This document shows, piece by piece, positions 33,467 through 41,854 of a stretch of DNA of 64,000 bases. How positions within the stretch are numbered: position 1 is the first letter of the stretch; each line of letters starts with the position of its first letter. This DNA is from Verrucomicrobiia bacterium (GTDB taxonomy: Bacteria > Verrucomicrobiota > Verrucomicrobiia > Verrucomicrobiales > DEV007): the NCBI GenBank assembly GCA_030425385.1, contig JAUIAH010000017.1, forward strand, positions 1 through 64,000. The letters are read 5' to 3'. A model generated the notes under the pieces. That model had not been told where the DNA came from, ran no database searches, and saw nothing but the letters and a program-made list of their open reading frames with translations. A program made the position numbers and the translations under genes.

Positions 33467-34757
33467 TGCAGTCCTAACAGAGCCGCGGAGGTTGCCTCGC
33501 ATCTCGGGCTGGCATCGATTCCTGGCAGAAATGCGAGAAAGCTGCCGCATGGCAGCCGATTCCGTCATTTCCCACAAGCTACGATCGGCGCTCACGCTAC
33601 TAGGCATCCTCATTGGTGTCTTCTCTATCATTGTGGTCATGACGGTATTGCGAGTGCTCGATCGCAATGCGCAGGAAGCGCTCACCCAGTTGGCGCCGCA
33701 CACGTTTCAGGTGAAGCGCTCGCCTCCCTTTGTCTTCTCGGCCCCTGGATCCCGCGGGGGATCGTGGAAGCGAGAACCCATCTCCTGGCGACAGTGCCAG
33801 CAACTGATGCGGCGGGCACTGCTTCCCGTGAATACGGGAGTGGAAGAAGGGTTCTCTTCAGGAACGGTGCGTTCCGCTTATGCGGAAACCAACCCGGATG
33901 TGGGATTGCGCGGCGTGACGCCGGGGATCTTTGCAGCCAGGATGTGGGATCTGGAAGATGGACGTCCCATTCAACAAAACGATGTGGATAGTGCGCGCCT
34001 CGTCTGTGTGTTAGGTTCGGGACTGGCGAAGAAACTATTTCCTTACAGCAGCGCGGTGGGAGAACGCATCACTTTCAATGGCCTGGCCTATCGTGTGGTG
34101 GGCGTCCTGGCCTCGCGGGGGCAGATGATGGGGGATGGGGAAGATAACTTTCTGGTGGTGCCTCTTTCCACAGGATTGCAGCGCTATGCATCTCCCTGGG
34201 TGAGCTTGAATCTGGTCGTGCAAGCGTCAGGAGAAGAGCAGTATGAGGAGACGCTCGATGAAGTGCGCGGGATCATGCGGATCCTGAGACGGACTCCCTT
34301 GGGCGAGCCTGACGATTTCGAGATGGTCTCTAACGATTCCCTCATGCAGCAATTTCGCGAAGTCACTTTCGCTGTTCGTGCAGGGGCCGCCATCATCAGC
34401 TCCATTGCCCTTCTCGCGGCTGGGATCGGCATCATGAATATCATGCTCATCTCCGTCACAGAGAGGACGAAGGAGATCGGGGTGCGTCGTGCTATCGGCG
34501 CGCGCAAGCGGATGATCCTCACCCAATTCATCGTGGAGGCCGTCCTTCTCTGTCTCATCGGCGGGCTGGCAGGCGTGATCCTCGGTGTAGGTGCTGGCAA
34601 TATCCTCTCCGTGTATTTCAAAACCCCTGTGGTCATCCCGTTCGATTGGGTCGGCTATGGATTGGGCATCTGTACCTTTGTTGGCGTGCTCTTTGGCGCC
34701 TACCCTGCCTTCAAAGCCGCGAATGTGGATCCGATCGATGCCCTGCGCTACGAATGA
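33447..34757 (+). CDS. MacB/FtsX-type ABC permease 2
   Basis: A second MacB-type permease, clearly homologous to the first: SHKLRSALTLLGILIGVFSI, periplasmic domain (EGFSSGTVRSAYAETNPD.., LEDGRPIQQNDVDSARLVCVLG), and the coupling motif VTERTKEIGVRRAIGARKR before the last membrane segments. The frame opens at ATG 33447 inside the first gene. GTG 33459 or ATG 33531 (beginning MRESCRMAADSV) would give a better-matching N-terminus, so the start is uncertain. The pair probably forms a heterodimeric channel. Confidence 0.87.
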   Translation: MPCAVSDAVLTEPRRLPRISGWHRFLAEMRESCRMAADSVISHKLRSALTLLGILIGVFSIIVVMTVLRVLDRNAQEALTQLAPHTFQVKRSPPFVFSAPGSRGGSWKREPISWRQCQQLMRRALLPVNTGVEEGFSSGTVRSAYAETNPDVGLRGVTPGIFAARMWDLEDGRPIQQNDVDSARLVCVLGSGLAKKLFPYSSAVGERITFNGLAYRVVGVLASRGQMMGDGEDNFLVVPLSTGLQRYASPWVSLNLVVQASGEEQYEETLDEVRGIMRILRRTPLGEPDDFEMVSNDSLMQQFREVTFAVRAGAAIISSIALLAAGIGIMNIMLISVTERTKEIGVRRAIGARKRMILTQFIVEAVLLCLIGGLAGVILGVGAGNILSVYFKTPVVIPFDWVGYGLGICTFVGVLFGAYPAFKAANVDPIDALRYE

Positions 34758-34815
34758 TGGCGCGTAATGGCGGAAATGCTTGAAGGAGAGGGGAGTTGGT
34801 GTAGAATGGCGGGAA

Positions 34816-36255
34816 ATGAGTGCCAACGACGTTGAAACCACCATCTTACGCGCCATTGGACGCAGCTATCAGCCGCTCTCGGCTGCGCGCGTCGATGCGC
34901 TCGGTTGCACGCGTTCACGGCGGACAACGCAACGCATTCTGCATGGAATGGTCGATCGCGGGCTTTTGGAAAGGGTTGGGCGAACGCGCGCCACGAGCTA
35001 CCAGCTCACGGAGGCGGGCAAAGCCATCCTGCGAGAAGCCTCGCCCCGGCTGGTACCAGATTTCGAGCCCGACTTGGCGGGACCGTTTCTCCTGCGCGAA
35101 GAACCAGAGACCTACAGGGAGCCTGATGATGAACTGCGAGCCCTTCGCGAGCGGATTCGGAAGCCGATGGCCGAGCGGACGCCGGTGGGCTACACGCGTG
35201 CGTTCTTGGAGGCTTACGAACCTAACAAGACGCGCTACTTGCCAGAGGCACTTCGTGAGGAACTCCACCGTCTGGGGCAATCCGAACACATGGCAGCGTT
35301 GCCTCCGGGTACGTATGCGAGGCATGTCCTGGATCGGCTATTGATAGACCTCTCTTGGAATTCGTGTCGGCTCGAAGGAAATACGTATTCGCTGTTGGAG
35401 ACGGATCACCTCCTGCGGCTAGGGAAGACAGAAGACTTTCAACGGGCACGGGATGCGCAGATGATCCTCAATCACAAAGGTGCTGTCGAGTTTCTTGTGG
35501 AGGATCCGATGGACTTGGGATTCAACCGTTACACGTTTCTGAATCTCCATGCGATCCTAACGGAAGGCCTACTTAAGAATCCGGCCGCGGAAGGGCGCCT
35601 CCGCGATGTCCCTGTGGGTGTCGGTGGAACGGTCTATCATCCGGTGAGCACGCCCTCTGTGCTAGAGGAGTGTTTCGATCTCATTCTGGAGAAGGTCGCG
35701 CTCATTGAGAATGGGTTAGAGCAAGCCTTCTTTCTCATGGTGCACTTGCCCTATCTCCAGCCATTTGAAGATGGGAACAAACGCATGTCGCGTGTCTCGG
35801 CAAACCTACCATTGATACAGAATAACCTGGCTCCTCTGTCCTTTGTGGATGTCTCTGTAAGAGACTACGTTGACGGCATCCTGGCGGTGTATGAATTGAA
35901 CCGCGTGGACCTGTTGCGTCAGGTGTTCGCCGAAGCCTATCGGAAGTCTGCGGGGCGCTATGCCAATTTGCGGCAAGAGTTAGGAGAGCCTGATCCATTC
36001 GCTCTGCGCTACCGCTCTGAGATCAAGGAGCGCATTCGGCATGTAGTGGTCCGGCAGATGGATAAGCTCGAAGCTGCTGATCACTTGCGCCAGTGGGCTG
36101 GCAGAGAGGTCACGGCATCAGATCAAGCGCGATTTGTGGAATTGGTGGAGGCGCAACTCCTGCAACTCCATGAGGGGAACCTCGCGCGGGTGCGTCTCCG
36201 CCCGTCGGAGTTCGCCGCGTGGCAGCCGCGGTGGTCCGGGCAATGGAGCGAATAG
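34816..36255 (+). CDS. Fic-domain protein with winged-helix N-terminus; catalytic His replaced by Gln
   Basis: From ATG 34816 the protein has 479 residues. Residues 1-75 look like a winged helix-turn-helix (TILRAIGRSYQPLSAARV.., TRSRRTTQRILHGMVDRGLLERVG). The Fic fold begins near 165. SWNSCRLEGN (183-188) fits the inhibitory (S/T)xxxE(G/N) helix placed before the core, as in class II Fic proteins. The core motif is LPYLQPFEDGNKRMSR (311-325) in place of HxFx(D/E)GNGRxxR: the His is Gln315 and the second Gly is Lys322. Fic enzymes AMPylate hydroxyl groups; without His that chemistry is doubtful. I have seen this YLQ.F..xNKR variant in related families, so loss seems ancestral. It may act as a DNA-binding sensor. 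Confidence 0.8.
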   Translation: MSANDVETTILRAIGRSYQPLSAARVDALGCTRSRRTTQRILHGMVDRGLLERVGRTRATSYQLTEAGKAILREASPRLVPDFEPDLAGPFLLREEPETYREPDDELRALRERIRKPMAERTPVGYTRAFLEAYEPNKTRYLPEALREELHRLGQSEHMAALPPGTYARHVLDRLLIDLSWNSCRLEGNTYSLLETDHLLRLGKTEDFQRARDAQMILNHKGAVEFLVEDPMDLGFNRYTFLNLHAILTEGLLKNPAAEGRLRDVPVGVGGTVYHPVSTPSVLEECFDLILEKVALIENGLEQAFFLMVHLPYLQPFEDGNKRMSRVSANLPLIQNNLAPLSFVDVSVRDYVDGILAVYELNRVDLLRQVFAEAYRKSAGRYANLRQELGEPDPFALRYRSEIKERIRHVVVRQMDKLEAADHLRQWAGREVTASDQARFVELVEAQLLQLHEGNLARVRLRPSEFAAWQPRWSGQWSE

Positions 36256-36257
36256 TT

Positions 36258-36286
36258 AGGCTGGTCGCTTGGCAAGCGGCCAGCCT
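36258..36286 (+). terminator. Strong hairpin after Fic gene
   Basis: A near-perfect 13-bp stem, AGGCTGGTCGCTT pairing with AAGCGGCCAGCCT across the three-base loop GGC, with one G-U pair. It begins just after the Fic stop codon (36253-36255). No clear T-run follows, so termination would be inefficient or need help. Confidence 0.6.
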
Positions 36287-36319
36287 CGTGTCAATTAAGT
36301 TCAGAGGCGCATTCGATCA

Positions 36320-37534
36320 ATGAAATCCGGTTTCTTAGACAAGCTCATCGCACGTATTGGAAAGTTAGGCCCAGAGGAGGTTCAGAACGCTTTGGTACGT
36401 CTGGTGCAGGAGAAGGGCTTTCTTGAGAAGGTATTCGATTCGCTTCAGGAAGGGGTGATCGTGATGGATGCGGAGGGGCACATCAATTACATCAACCGAG
36501 CGGCTTGTGGGTTCTTCGGCCTGGAAGCCGAAGAGGTGATCGATAAGAAGCTCGATTCCCAGATCCGGGGATTGGACTGGTCAGCCTTGCTGGCGGAAGG
36601 TCAGGTGGTTTCGAGGGACATCGAGGTCTACTATCCAGAGAATCGCTTTCTCAATTTCTATCTTTCACCGATCGAGGACGAGGCGATTGATGAGGAGTTG
36701 GGTTATGTGATGATCGTGCGCGACATCACCCTGACGCGGAAAGTGACAGAGGAGAAGATCGAGTCCGAGCGCCTCTCCGCACTCACATTGCTTGCGGCGA
36801 GCGTGGCTCATGAGATAGGCAATCCTCTCAATTCTCTTAACATCCATCTACAATTGGTGGAACGCCGCTTGCGCAAAGCGCTGCCAGACGTGTATGAGGC
36901 GCAGTTTGAGGAATTGCTAGACATTGCCAAGGGTGAAGTCGAGCGCTTGGATTTCACCATCGCGCAGTTCCTCAAAGCCATCCGCCCGACGAAGCCGTTG
37001 CTGGAGCGCCACGATGTGAACGCTATCATTCGCGAATCGGCTCATTTCTTGGAACGCGAGCTCAAGGATCGCGGCATCGCGGTGAAGCTTGAGTTGAGAT
37101 CGAACATCCCGCCCATGATGCTGGACGCTAATCAATTGAAGCAGGCATTCTATAACATCATTCGTAATGCGATGCAGGCGATGTCGAATGAAGGCCAGCT
37201 CACGATCCGATCAGACATGGACGCTTATGAAGTGGTGATCGCCTTTTCGGATAATGGGCCCGGCATCCCTGCGGAAGCGATGGCGCGAGTCTTCGAGCCG
37301 TATTTCACGACCAAGAAATCGGGTTCTGGCTTGGGACTGCTGATCGTGCGTCGAGTGGTACGGGAGCATGGCGGCGAGATCGAGCTGAAGAGCAAGCCGA
37401 GCGAAGGCACGCGAGTGATCGTGCGGTTGCCGCGGGCGCAGCGCTCGCCGCGTCTCCTGCCAGGCGGGGACGAGGATGCGGCGACTCCGAAGGAGAAATC
37501 GCCCGAGAAGGGGCAGGTCATCGAGGTCGAGTGA
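36320..37534 (+). CDS. Soluble PAS-domain sensor histidine kinase (NtrB/AtoS-like)
   Basis: A 404-residue kinase with no membrane segment. Residues about 35-145 are a PAS domain (VFDSLQEGVIVMDAEGHINYINRAACGFFGLEAEEVIDK...GYVMIVRDIT). Then comes the HisKA dimerisation helix with phospho-accepting His in SVAHEIGNPLNSLNIHL (about 165) and HATPase motifs NIIRNAMQAM (N box), DNGPGIP (G1), and GSGLGLLIVRRVVREHGG (G2). The C-terminus is Pro/Glu-rich. HEIGNPL is typical of NtrB-like kinases that work with sigma-54 regulators. No response regulator is adjacent, so the partner is elsewhere. Confidence 0.9.
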   Translation: MKSGFLDKLIARIGKLGPEEVQNALVRLVQEKGFLEKVFDSLQEGVIVMDAEGHINYINRAACGFFGLEAEEVIDKKLDSQIRGLDWSALLAEGQVVSRDIEVYYPENRFLNFYLSPIEDEAIDEELGYVMIVRDITLTRKVTEEKIESERLSALTLLAASVAHEIGNPLNSLNIHLQLVERRLRKALPDVYEAQFEELLDIAKGEVERLDFTIAQFLKAIRPTKPLLERHDVNAIIRESAHFLERELKDRGIAVKLELRSNIPPMMLDANQLKQAFYNIIRNAMQAMSNEGQLTIRSDMDAYEVVIAFSDNGPGIPAEAMARVFEPYFTTKKSGSGLGLLIVRRVVREHGGEIELKSKPSEGTRVIVRLPRAQRSPRLLPGGDEDAATPKEKSPEKGQVIEVE

Positions 37535-37599
37535 ACACCTGTGAGAACCGGCACTCTCAGGGCTTGCAATCGTCTAGCGGGCCCTCAGAATGCCGCACT

Positions 37600-38610
37600 A
37601 TGAATGCACGTGTGATTTCTCTCTTCCTGGTAGTGGCGGGTGGTTTCCTGGCCGGTTGCGGTGGTGGTGGCGGGGGAGGCTCTGATGTGGTGCAGGCTGG
37701 CAAGTTTACGATCCTTGGAACGCGGACCGACGGGGCGGATCGAGCCGCTGCGAAAGCCAATGCGGAGAACACCTTGGTTCGGTATCCTGACATCGATGCG
37801 ATGGTGGGTCTGTGGGCCTACAATGCGCCTGCCTGTCTCGAAGCCTTGCAATCTGCAGGAAATACGGAGGTGAAGCTATTCTCCTTCGATGAAGCTGATG
37901 CGGCCCTGCAAGGAATCGTCGACGGGCGGATCGAGGGTACCATTGTCCAACAGCCTTACGAGTTTGGGTATCAATCGATCCGTTATCTGAAGGAGATCAA
38001 CGATGGGAAAGAGATAGCGGTCCCTGATAATCAGCAAATCGACATTGAGGCCAAGACCATCACGAAGGATAATGTCGAGACATTCTGGGCGCGGTTGAAA
38101 GAGCTACAAGCCATTGGGGCCCAGGCCAAAGAGGCGCCTGCACCCGCGAGCGATACGCGTTTCGCTTTCGTCATTAATAATCCAGATCCCTTCTGGGAAT
38201 ATGCGAGAGCCGGTTGTTTCAAGGCACAGCAGGACTTTGGAGTGACCGTGGATTTCCAAGCACCTCCGACGGGAGAGTCGGCAGAGCAGAATCGTATTCT
38301 GGAGGATATTCTAACCAAGGGTGGCTATCAGGGGGTCGCCTTGAGCCCCCTTGACCCTGCCAATCAGACGGGGATCATTAATAAAGTGGCAGATGCGATG
38401 CCCCTTCTTTGTCACGACAGTGACGCGCCGGAGAGCAAGCGGCGATTCTATCTTGGCACCAATAACTACGAGGCTGGAAGATTGCTGGGTAAGTTGATCA
38501 AAGAGCGCATGCCGGAAGGTGGCAAGCTCATGATCTTTGTGGGGAATCTCGATGTGCTCAACGCGCAGCAGCGTCGCGCAGGCCTGATCGATGAGTTGAA
38601 AGAAGGTTAA
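37600..38610 (+). CDS. Ribose-type substrate-binding lipoprotein with swapped halves
   Basis: From ATG 37600, 336 residues. The lipoprotein signal MNARVISLFLVVAGGFLAGC has LAGC with lipidated Cys20, then a Gly-rich linker. The type I periplasmic-binding fold is out of order: residues 35-170 are the usual C-terminal half (KFTILGTRTDGADRAAAKAN, IDAMVGLWAYNAPACLEAL, KLFSFDEADAALQGIVDGRI, GTIVQQPYEFG), and residues 185-336 are the usual N-terminal half (FAFVINNPDPFWEYARAG, QNRILEDILTKGGYQGVALSP, CHDSDAPESKRRFYLGTNNY, AQQRRAGLIDELKEG, end). In RbsB the end of the latter joins directly to the start of the former, so this is a circular permutation with linker AKEAPAPAS. It would deliver a sugar or nucleoside to the permease below. 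Confidence 0.85.
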   Translation: MNARVISLFLVVAGGFLAGCGGGGGGGSDVVQAGKFTILGTRTDGADRAAAKANAENTLVRYPDIDAMVGLWAYNAPACLEALQSAGNTEVKLFSFDEADAALQGIVDGRIEGTIVQQPYEFGYQSIRYLKEINDGKEIAVPDNQQIDIEAKTITKDNVETFWARLKELQAIGAQAKEAPAPASDTRFAFVINNPDPFWEYARAGCFKAQQDFGVTVDFQAPPTGESAEQNRILEDILTKGGYQGVALSPLDPANQTGIINKVADAMPLLCHDSDAPESKRRFYLGTNNYEAGRLLGKLIKERMPEGGKLMIFVGNLDVLNAQQRRAGLIDELKEG

Positions 38611-38619
38611 GCCGCTCCT

Positions 38620-40122
38620 TTGGAAAGAACGCCTCTCATCGACGCACGCGGGATCCATAAGCGATTTCTCGGTGTGCACGCTTTGAACGACGTCAGTGCG
38701 TCGTTTTATCAGGGCGAAGTCGTGGCGGTGATGGGCGAGAACGGTGCCGGCAAGAGCACCCTGATGAAGTGCCTCGCGGGGGTTCACGTTCCCAATGAAG
38801 GGAGCATTTATTTCGATGGAAAGCCGGTTTCCATTCCCAATGTCAATCGCGCGACCGAGCTAGGCGTGGCCTTCATTCACCAAGAGTTGAACCTGGCGGA
38901 TAACCTCTCCGTCGGTGCCAATATCTTCTTGGGGCGTGAGCCGACCAAGGGCGGGTTCATTGATCGTGCCACCATCCGGTCACGGACGAATCGATTGATC
39001 GAACAACTAGGCATGCAATTCACGGCGGACACCCGCGTGAGCGATCTATCTATTGGGCATCAACAGATGGTGGAGATCGCCAAGGCGCTCTCTCAGGAGG
39101 CTCGTTTATTGATCATGGATGAGCCCACGAGCAGTCTGACGCGTCATGAGACCGATGTCCTCTTTGAATTGGTGCGTGATTTGCGAGCGAAAGGGCTTTG
39201 CGTGGTCTTCATCTCGCATCGGCTTGCGGAAGTACAAGAGATTGCGGATCGCGTCATTGTCTTGCGCGACGGAAAGAATAGCGGCGAATTGCCGAAGGAA
39301 CGCATTGATCATGACAATATGGTGGCCCTGATGGTGGGGCGAGATCTGGCTTTTCCCGAGAAGAAGGTCACCACCCTGGGAAAAGTGCTATTGGATGTGC
39401 AGGACTTGCGCGTGGCCCATGCACCGGACGAGCGCGTCAGCTTCCAGTTGCGTGCTGGCGAAGTGGTTGCCATGGCCGGCTTGGTGGGAGCGGGACGGAC
39501 CGAACTGGCGCGAGCGATCTTTGGCATCGATCGCATATTTGGTGGAACTCTCAAAGTCGATGGGACGCCAGTGACGATCCGCGATCCCCGCGATGCCATT
39601 GCTGCTGGGATCGCCTACGTTCCTGAAGATCGCAAGCAGCATGGGGCGATCGTCGAAATGACCATTCGAGACAATGTCGTCATGGCTGGTCTGGATCGGT
39701 ATCAGCGCCTTGGCTTTGTCCAGCAGGACCAGCATGAGACTGTGGCAGTGGAGGCTAAAGAGAAGCTGCGCATCAAGGCGCCGACGGTTGCCAAGGAGGT
39801 TGGCCTTTTGTCAGGGGGAAATCAACAGAAGGTGGTCTTAGCAAAGTGGATATCCCTCGGACCGAAAGTCTTTCTGCTCGATGAGCCCACGCGGGGGATC
39901 GATATTGGGTCCAAGAGTGAGATCTACGAAGTGATCGAGGAAATGGCGGAGGAAGGAGCGGCCATTCTTTATATCTCCAGTGAACTGGAAGAAGTACTAC
40001 GAGTGGCTGATCGGATCCTTGTCATGCATGAGGGGCAGTTGGCGGGTGAATTGACTGGGGAGGAGATGACGGAGGAGCGTGTCATGCAATTGGCAACCGG
40101 GATGGACGATTCAATCTCTTGA
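38620..40122 (+). CDS. Sugar ABC transporter ATPase (RbsA/MglA family)
   Basis: A 500-residue tandem ATPase. First domain: GENGAGKSTLMKC (Walker A), LSIGHQQMVEIAKALSQ (signature), LLIMDEPTSSLT (Walker B). Second domain: GLVGAGRTELARAIFG (degenerate Walker A, usual for RbsA), YVPEDRKQHG, LLSGGNQQKVVLAKW and FLLDEPTRGIDIGSKSEIYE. The arrangement is that of ribose/galactose/xylose importers. TTG 38620 is the first start in frame and lies 9 bp after the binding-protein stop. It energises the permease encoded next. Confidence 0.92.
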   Translation: MERTPLIDARGIHKRFLGVHALNDVSASFYQGEVVAVMGENGAGKSTLMKCLAGVHVPNEGSIYFDGKPVSIPNVNRATELGVAFIHQELNLADNLSVGANIFLGREPTKGGFIDRATIRSRTNRLIEQLGMQFTADTRVSDLSIGHQQMVEIAKALSQEARLLIMDEPTSSLTRHETDVLFELVRDLRAKGLCVVFISHRLAEVQEIADRVIVLRDGKNSGELPKERIDHDNMVALMVGRDLAFPEKKVTTLGKVLLDVQDLRVAHAPDERVSFQLRAGEVVAMAGLVGAGRTELARAIFGIDRIFGGTLKVDGTPVTIRDPRDAIAAGIAYVPEDRKQHGAIVEMTIRDNVVMAGLDRYQRLGFVQQDQHETVAVEAKEKLRIKAPTVAKEVGLLSGGNQQKVVLAKWISLGPKVFLLDEPTRGIDIGSKSEIYEVIEEMAEEGAAILYISSELEEVLRVADRILVMHEGQLAGELTGEEMTEERVMQLATGMDDSIS

Positions 40123-40135
40123 TCAACTCTTGACT

Positions 40136-41140
40136 ATGGAAACCCAAGACCCGTTTCTTAAACGTCTCGTCCGAGGCAATCAGAAAACTTTTGGCATTAT
40201 TGGCCTCTTGCTCCTTATCTTTGTCGTGACTGGATTGGTAGAGCGCTCCTATTGGAGTCCCGCCAATCTGATGAACATGTTGCGCTACATCGGCCTTTAC
40301 GGAATCATCGCGATTGGCGTTTCATTCGTGATTATCACGGGAGGTATCGATCTTTCCATCGGGGCGCTGATCGGATTGACGGGAGTTTTATTCCCAATGC
40401 TGTTGATTGAGATCATGCCTGACGCTCCCGTGCTTGTGGCTTTTGCGATCATCTTGGCGTTGTCATTGGTGGTGGGGTTGGTGCATGGGTTGCTGATCAC
40501 GAAGTTGAGGCTTCAGCCGTTTCTCGTCACCTTGTGTGGATTGTTCATTTATCGGGGAATCGCGCGCTCGGTGGCCAATGACTCCACCAAGGGTTTCGGG
40601 AACGATTTCACTGCTCTTCGGGAAACCTTGGTGAAAGGTGAGCTCTTCGGGATGATTCCCATGCCCTTTGTCATTGTCCTCCTCATTGGCGTGATTGCGG
40701 CGGTCTTGCTCAATATGACGACGTTTGGACGCTATCTCCTCGCTCTTGGACGCAATGAACAGGCTGCTCGATTCAGTGGGATCCACACGGATCGGATGAA
40801 GATTTATGCCTACATGATTTGTTCCTGCCTGGCTGGATTTGGGGGCATCATGTTTGTGCTCGACACCAACGGAGCCACGCCATCGAAGTTCGGTAATTTC
40901 TATGAGCTTTGGGCAATTTCGGGTGCAGTGTTAGGTGGGTGTAGCTTGCGAGGAGGTGAAGGATCCATAGCTGGGGTGATTTGTGGTGCGGCGCTGGTGC
41001 AAGTCACCACCACTGCGGTATTCTTCTTGGGGGTTTCTGACACGCATAAATTCACGGTGATCGGCGCGTTTATTCTCATTGGAGTGACCGTAGACGAATT
41101 GCTCAACCGCTATGCAGCTCGACGTCGGGCATTGGTCTGA
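40136..41140 (+). CDS. Sugar ABC transporter permease (RbsC family)
   Basis: A 334-residue protein from ATG 40136, with 8-10 membrane segments (FGIIGLLLLIFVVTGLV, IIAIGVSFVIITGGIDLSIGALIGLTG). The hallmark of this permease family is ITGGIDLSIGALIGL, followed by GRYLLALGRNEQAARFSGIH (coupling helix) and ISGAVLGGCSLRGGEGSIAGVICGA. It imports monosaccharides such as ribose, or nucleoside-like compounds. An ATG in an upstream frame (40079) overlaps the ATPase gene and gives a poor N-terminus. The last base overlaps the upp start. Confidence 0.92.
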   Translation: METQDPFLKRLVRGNQKTFGIIGLLLLIFVVTGLVERSYWSPANLMNMLRYIGLYGIIAIGVSFVIITGGIDLSIGALIGLTGVLFPMLLIEIMPDAPVLVAFAIILALSLVVGLVHGLLITKLRLQPFLVTLCGLFIYRGIARSVANDSTKGFGNDFTALRETLVKGELFGMIPMPFVIVLLIGVIAAVLLNMTTFGRYLLALGRNEQAARFSGIHTDRMKIYAYMICSCLAGFGGIMFVLDTNGATPSKFGNFYELWAISGAVLGGCSLRGGEGSIAGVICGAALVQVTTTAVFFLGVSDTHKFTVIGAFILIGVTVDELLNRYAARRRALV

Positions 41141-41778
41141 TGAGCGCTTCCTTTGAGAATGTCCAGGTGGTGACGCATCCGCTGATCAAGCGGAGCCTCA
41201 CTGTGCTTCGCAATGCAGAGACAGCTTCGGCGGCATTTCGACAACATCTTCGATTGATCGCTCGCCTGATGACACTGGCGGTGACCGAGAGCGTTCCCGT
41301 AGCACCGGTGCAGGTGCGCACTCCTTTGGCGGATACCTCTGGAGTCACGCTTGCCCATCCCATTGTCCTAGCACCTATCTTGAGGGCTGGGTTGGGCCTG
41401 GCGGATGGGGTGCTTGAAATGATCCCCGACGCACAGGTGGCACATTTGGGGTTGTATCGTGATGAAGAAACGCTGGCTCCGAAGGTTTATTATCAGAACT
41501 TTCCTAGCGGATTCTCTGAGAGCGATGTGATTCTGATTGATCCCATGTTGGCGACGGGAGGGAGTAGCATTGCGGCGGCGAGCCTATTGAGGGAACAGGG
41601 TGCACAGACGATACGATTCCTCAATCTCGTGAGTTGCCCTCCGGGTATTGAGGCTTTTCAAAGGGCGCACCCAGACATCCCGGTGATCACGGCGGCGATC
41701 GATCCTGAATTGGACGAACGGGCCTACATTGTCCCAGGATTAGGGGATGCAGGTGATCGCACCTTTGGGACAGCCTGA
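41140..41778 (+). CDS. upp: Uracil phosphoribosyltransferase
   Basis: A 212-residue UPRT of standard size: VVTHPLIKRSLTVLRN at the N-terminus, LAHPIVLAPILRAGLGLADGVLEMIPDAQVAHLGLYRDEET (substrate-binding hood), the PRPP loop VILIDPMLATGGSSIAAASLL, and LVSCPPGIEAFQRAHPDIPVITAAIDPELDERAYIVPGLGDAGDRTFGT, the family's C-terminal uracil-binding signature. Salvages uracil with PRPP to UMP. The start overlaps the permease stop (TGATG), so it belongs to the importer operon. This suggests the importer carries ribose or a pyrimidine nucleoside, linking uptake with base salvage. Confidence 0.93.
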   Translation: MSASFENVQVVTHPLIKRSLTVLRNAETASAAFRQHLRLIARLMTLAVTESVPVAPVQVRTPLADTSGVTLAHPIVLAPILRAGLGLADGVLEMIPDAQVAHLGLYRDEETLAPKVYYQNFPSGFSESDVILIDPMLATGGSSIAAASLLREQGAQTIRFLNLVSCPPGIEAFQRAHPDIPVITAAIDPELDERAYIVPGLGDAGDRTFGTA

Positions 41779-41854
41779 GCGTTTGGAAACGGGGCGATAC
41801 AATCTGTAGCAGCGTAGCAAGTGCTTTCTGTGAGGCCTTTCGTAGGGTGTTTTC

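Noticed and set aside
37531-37599. Earlier start for the binding-protein gene
   Set aside because: It overlaps the kinase stop and places 23 polar residues before a perfect lipoprotein signal; ATG 37600 is better.
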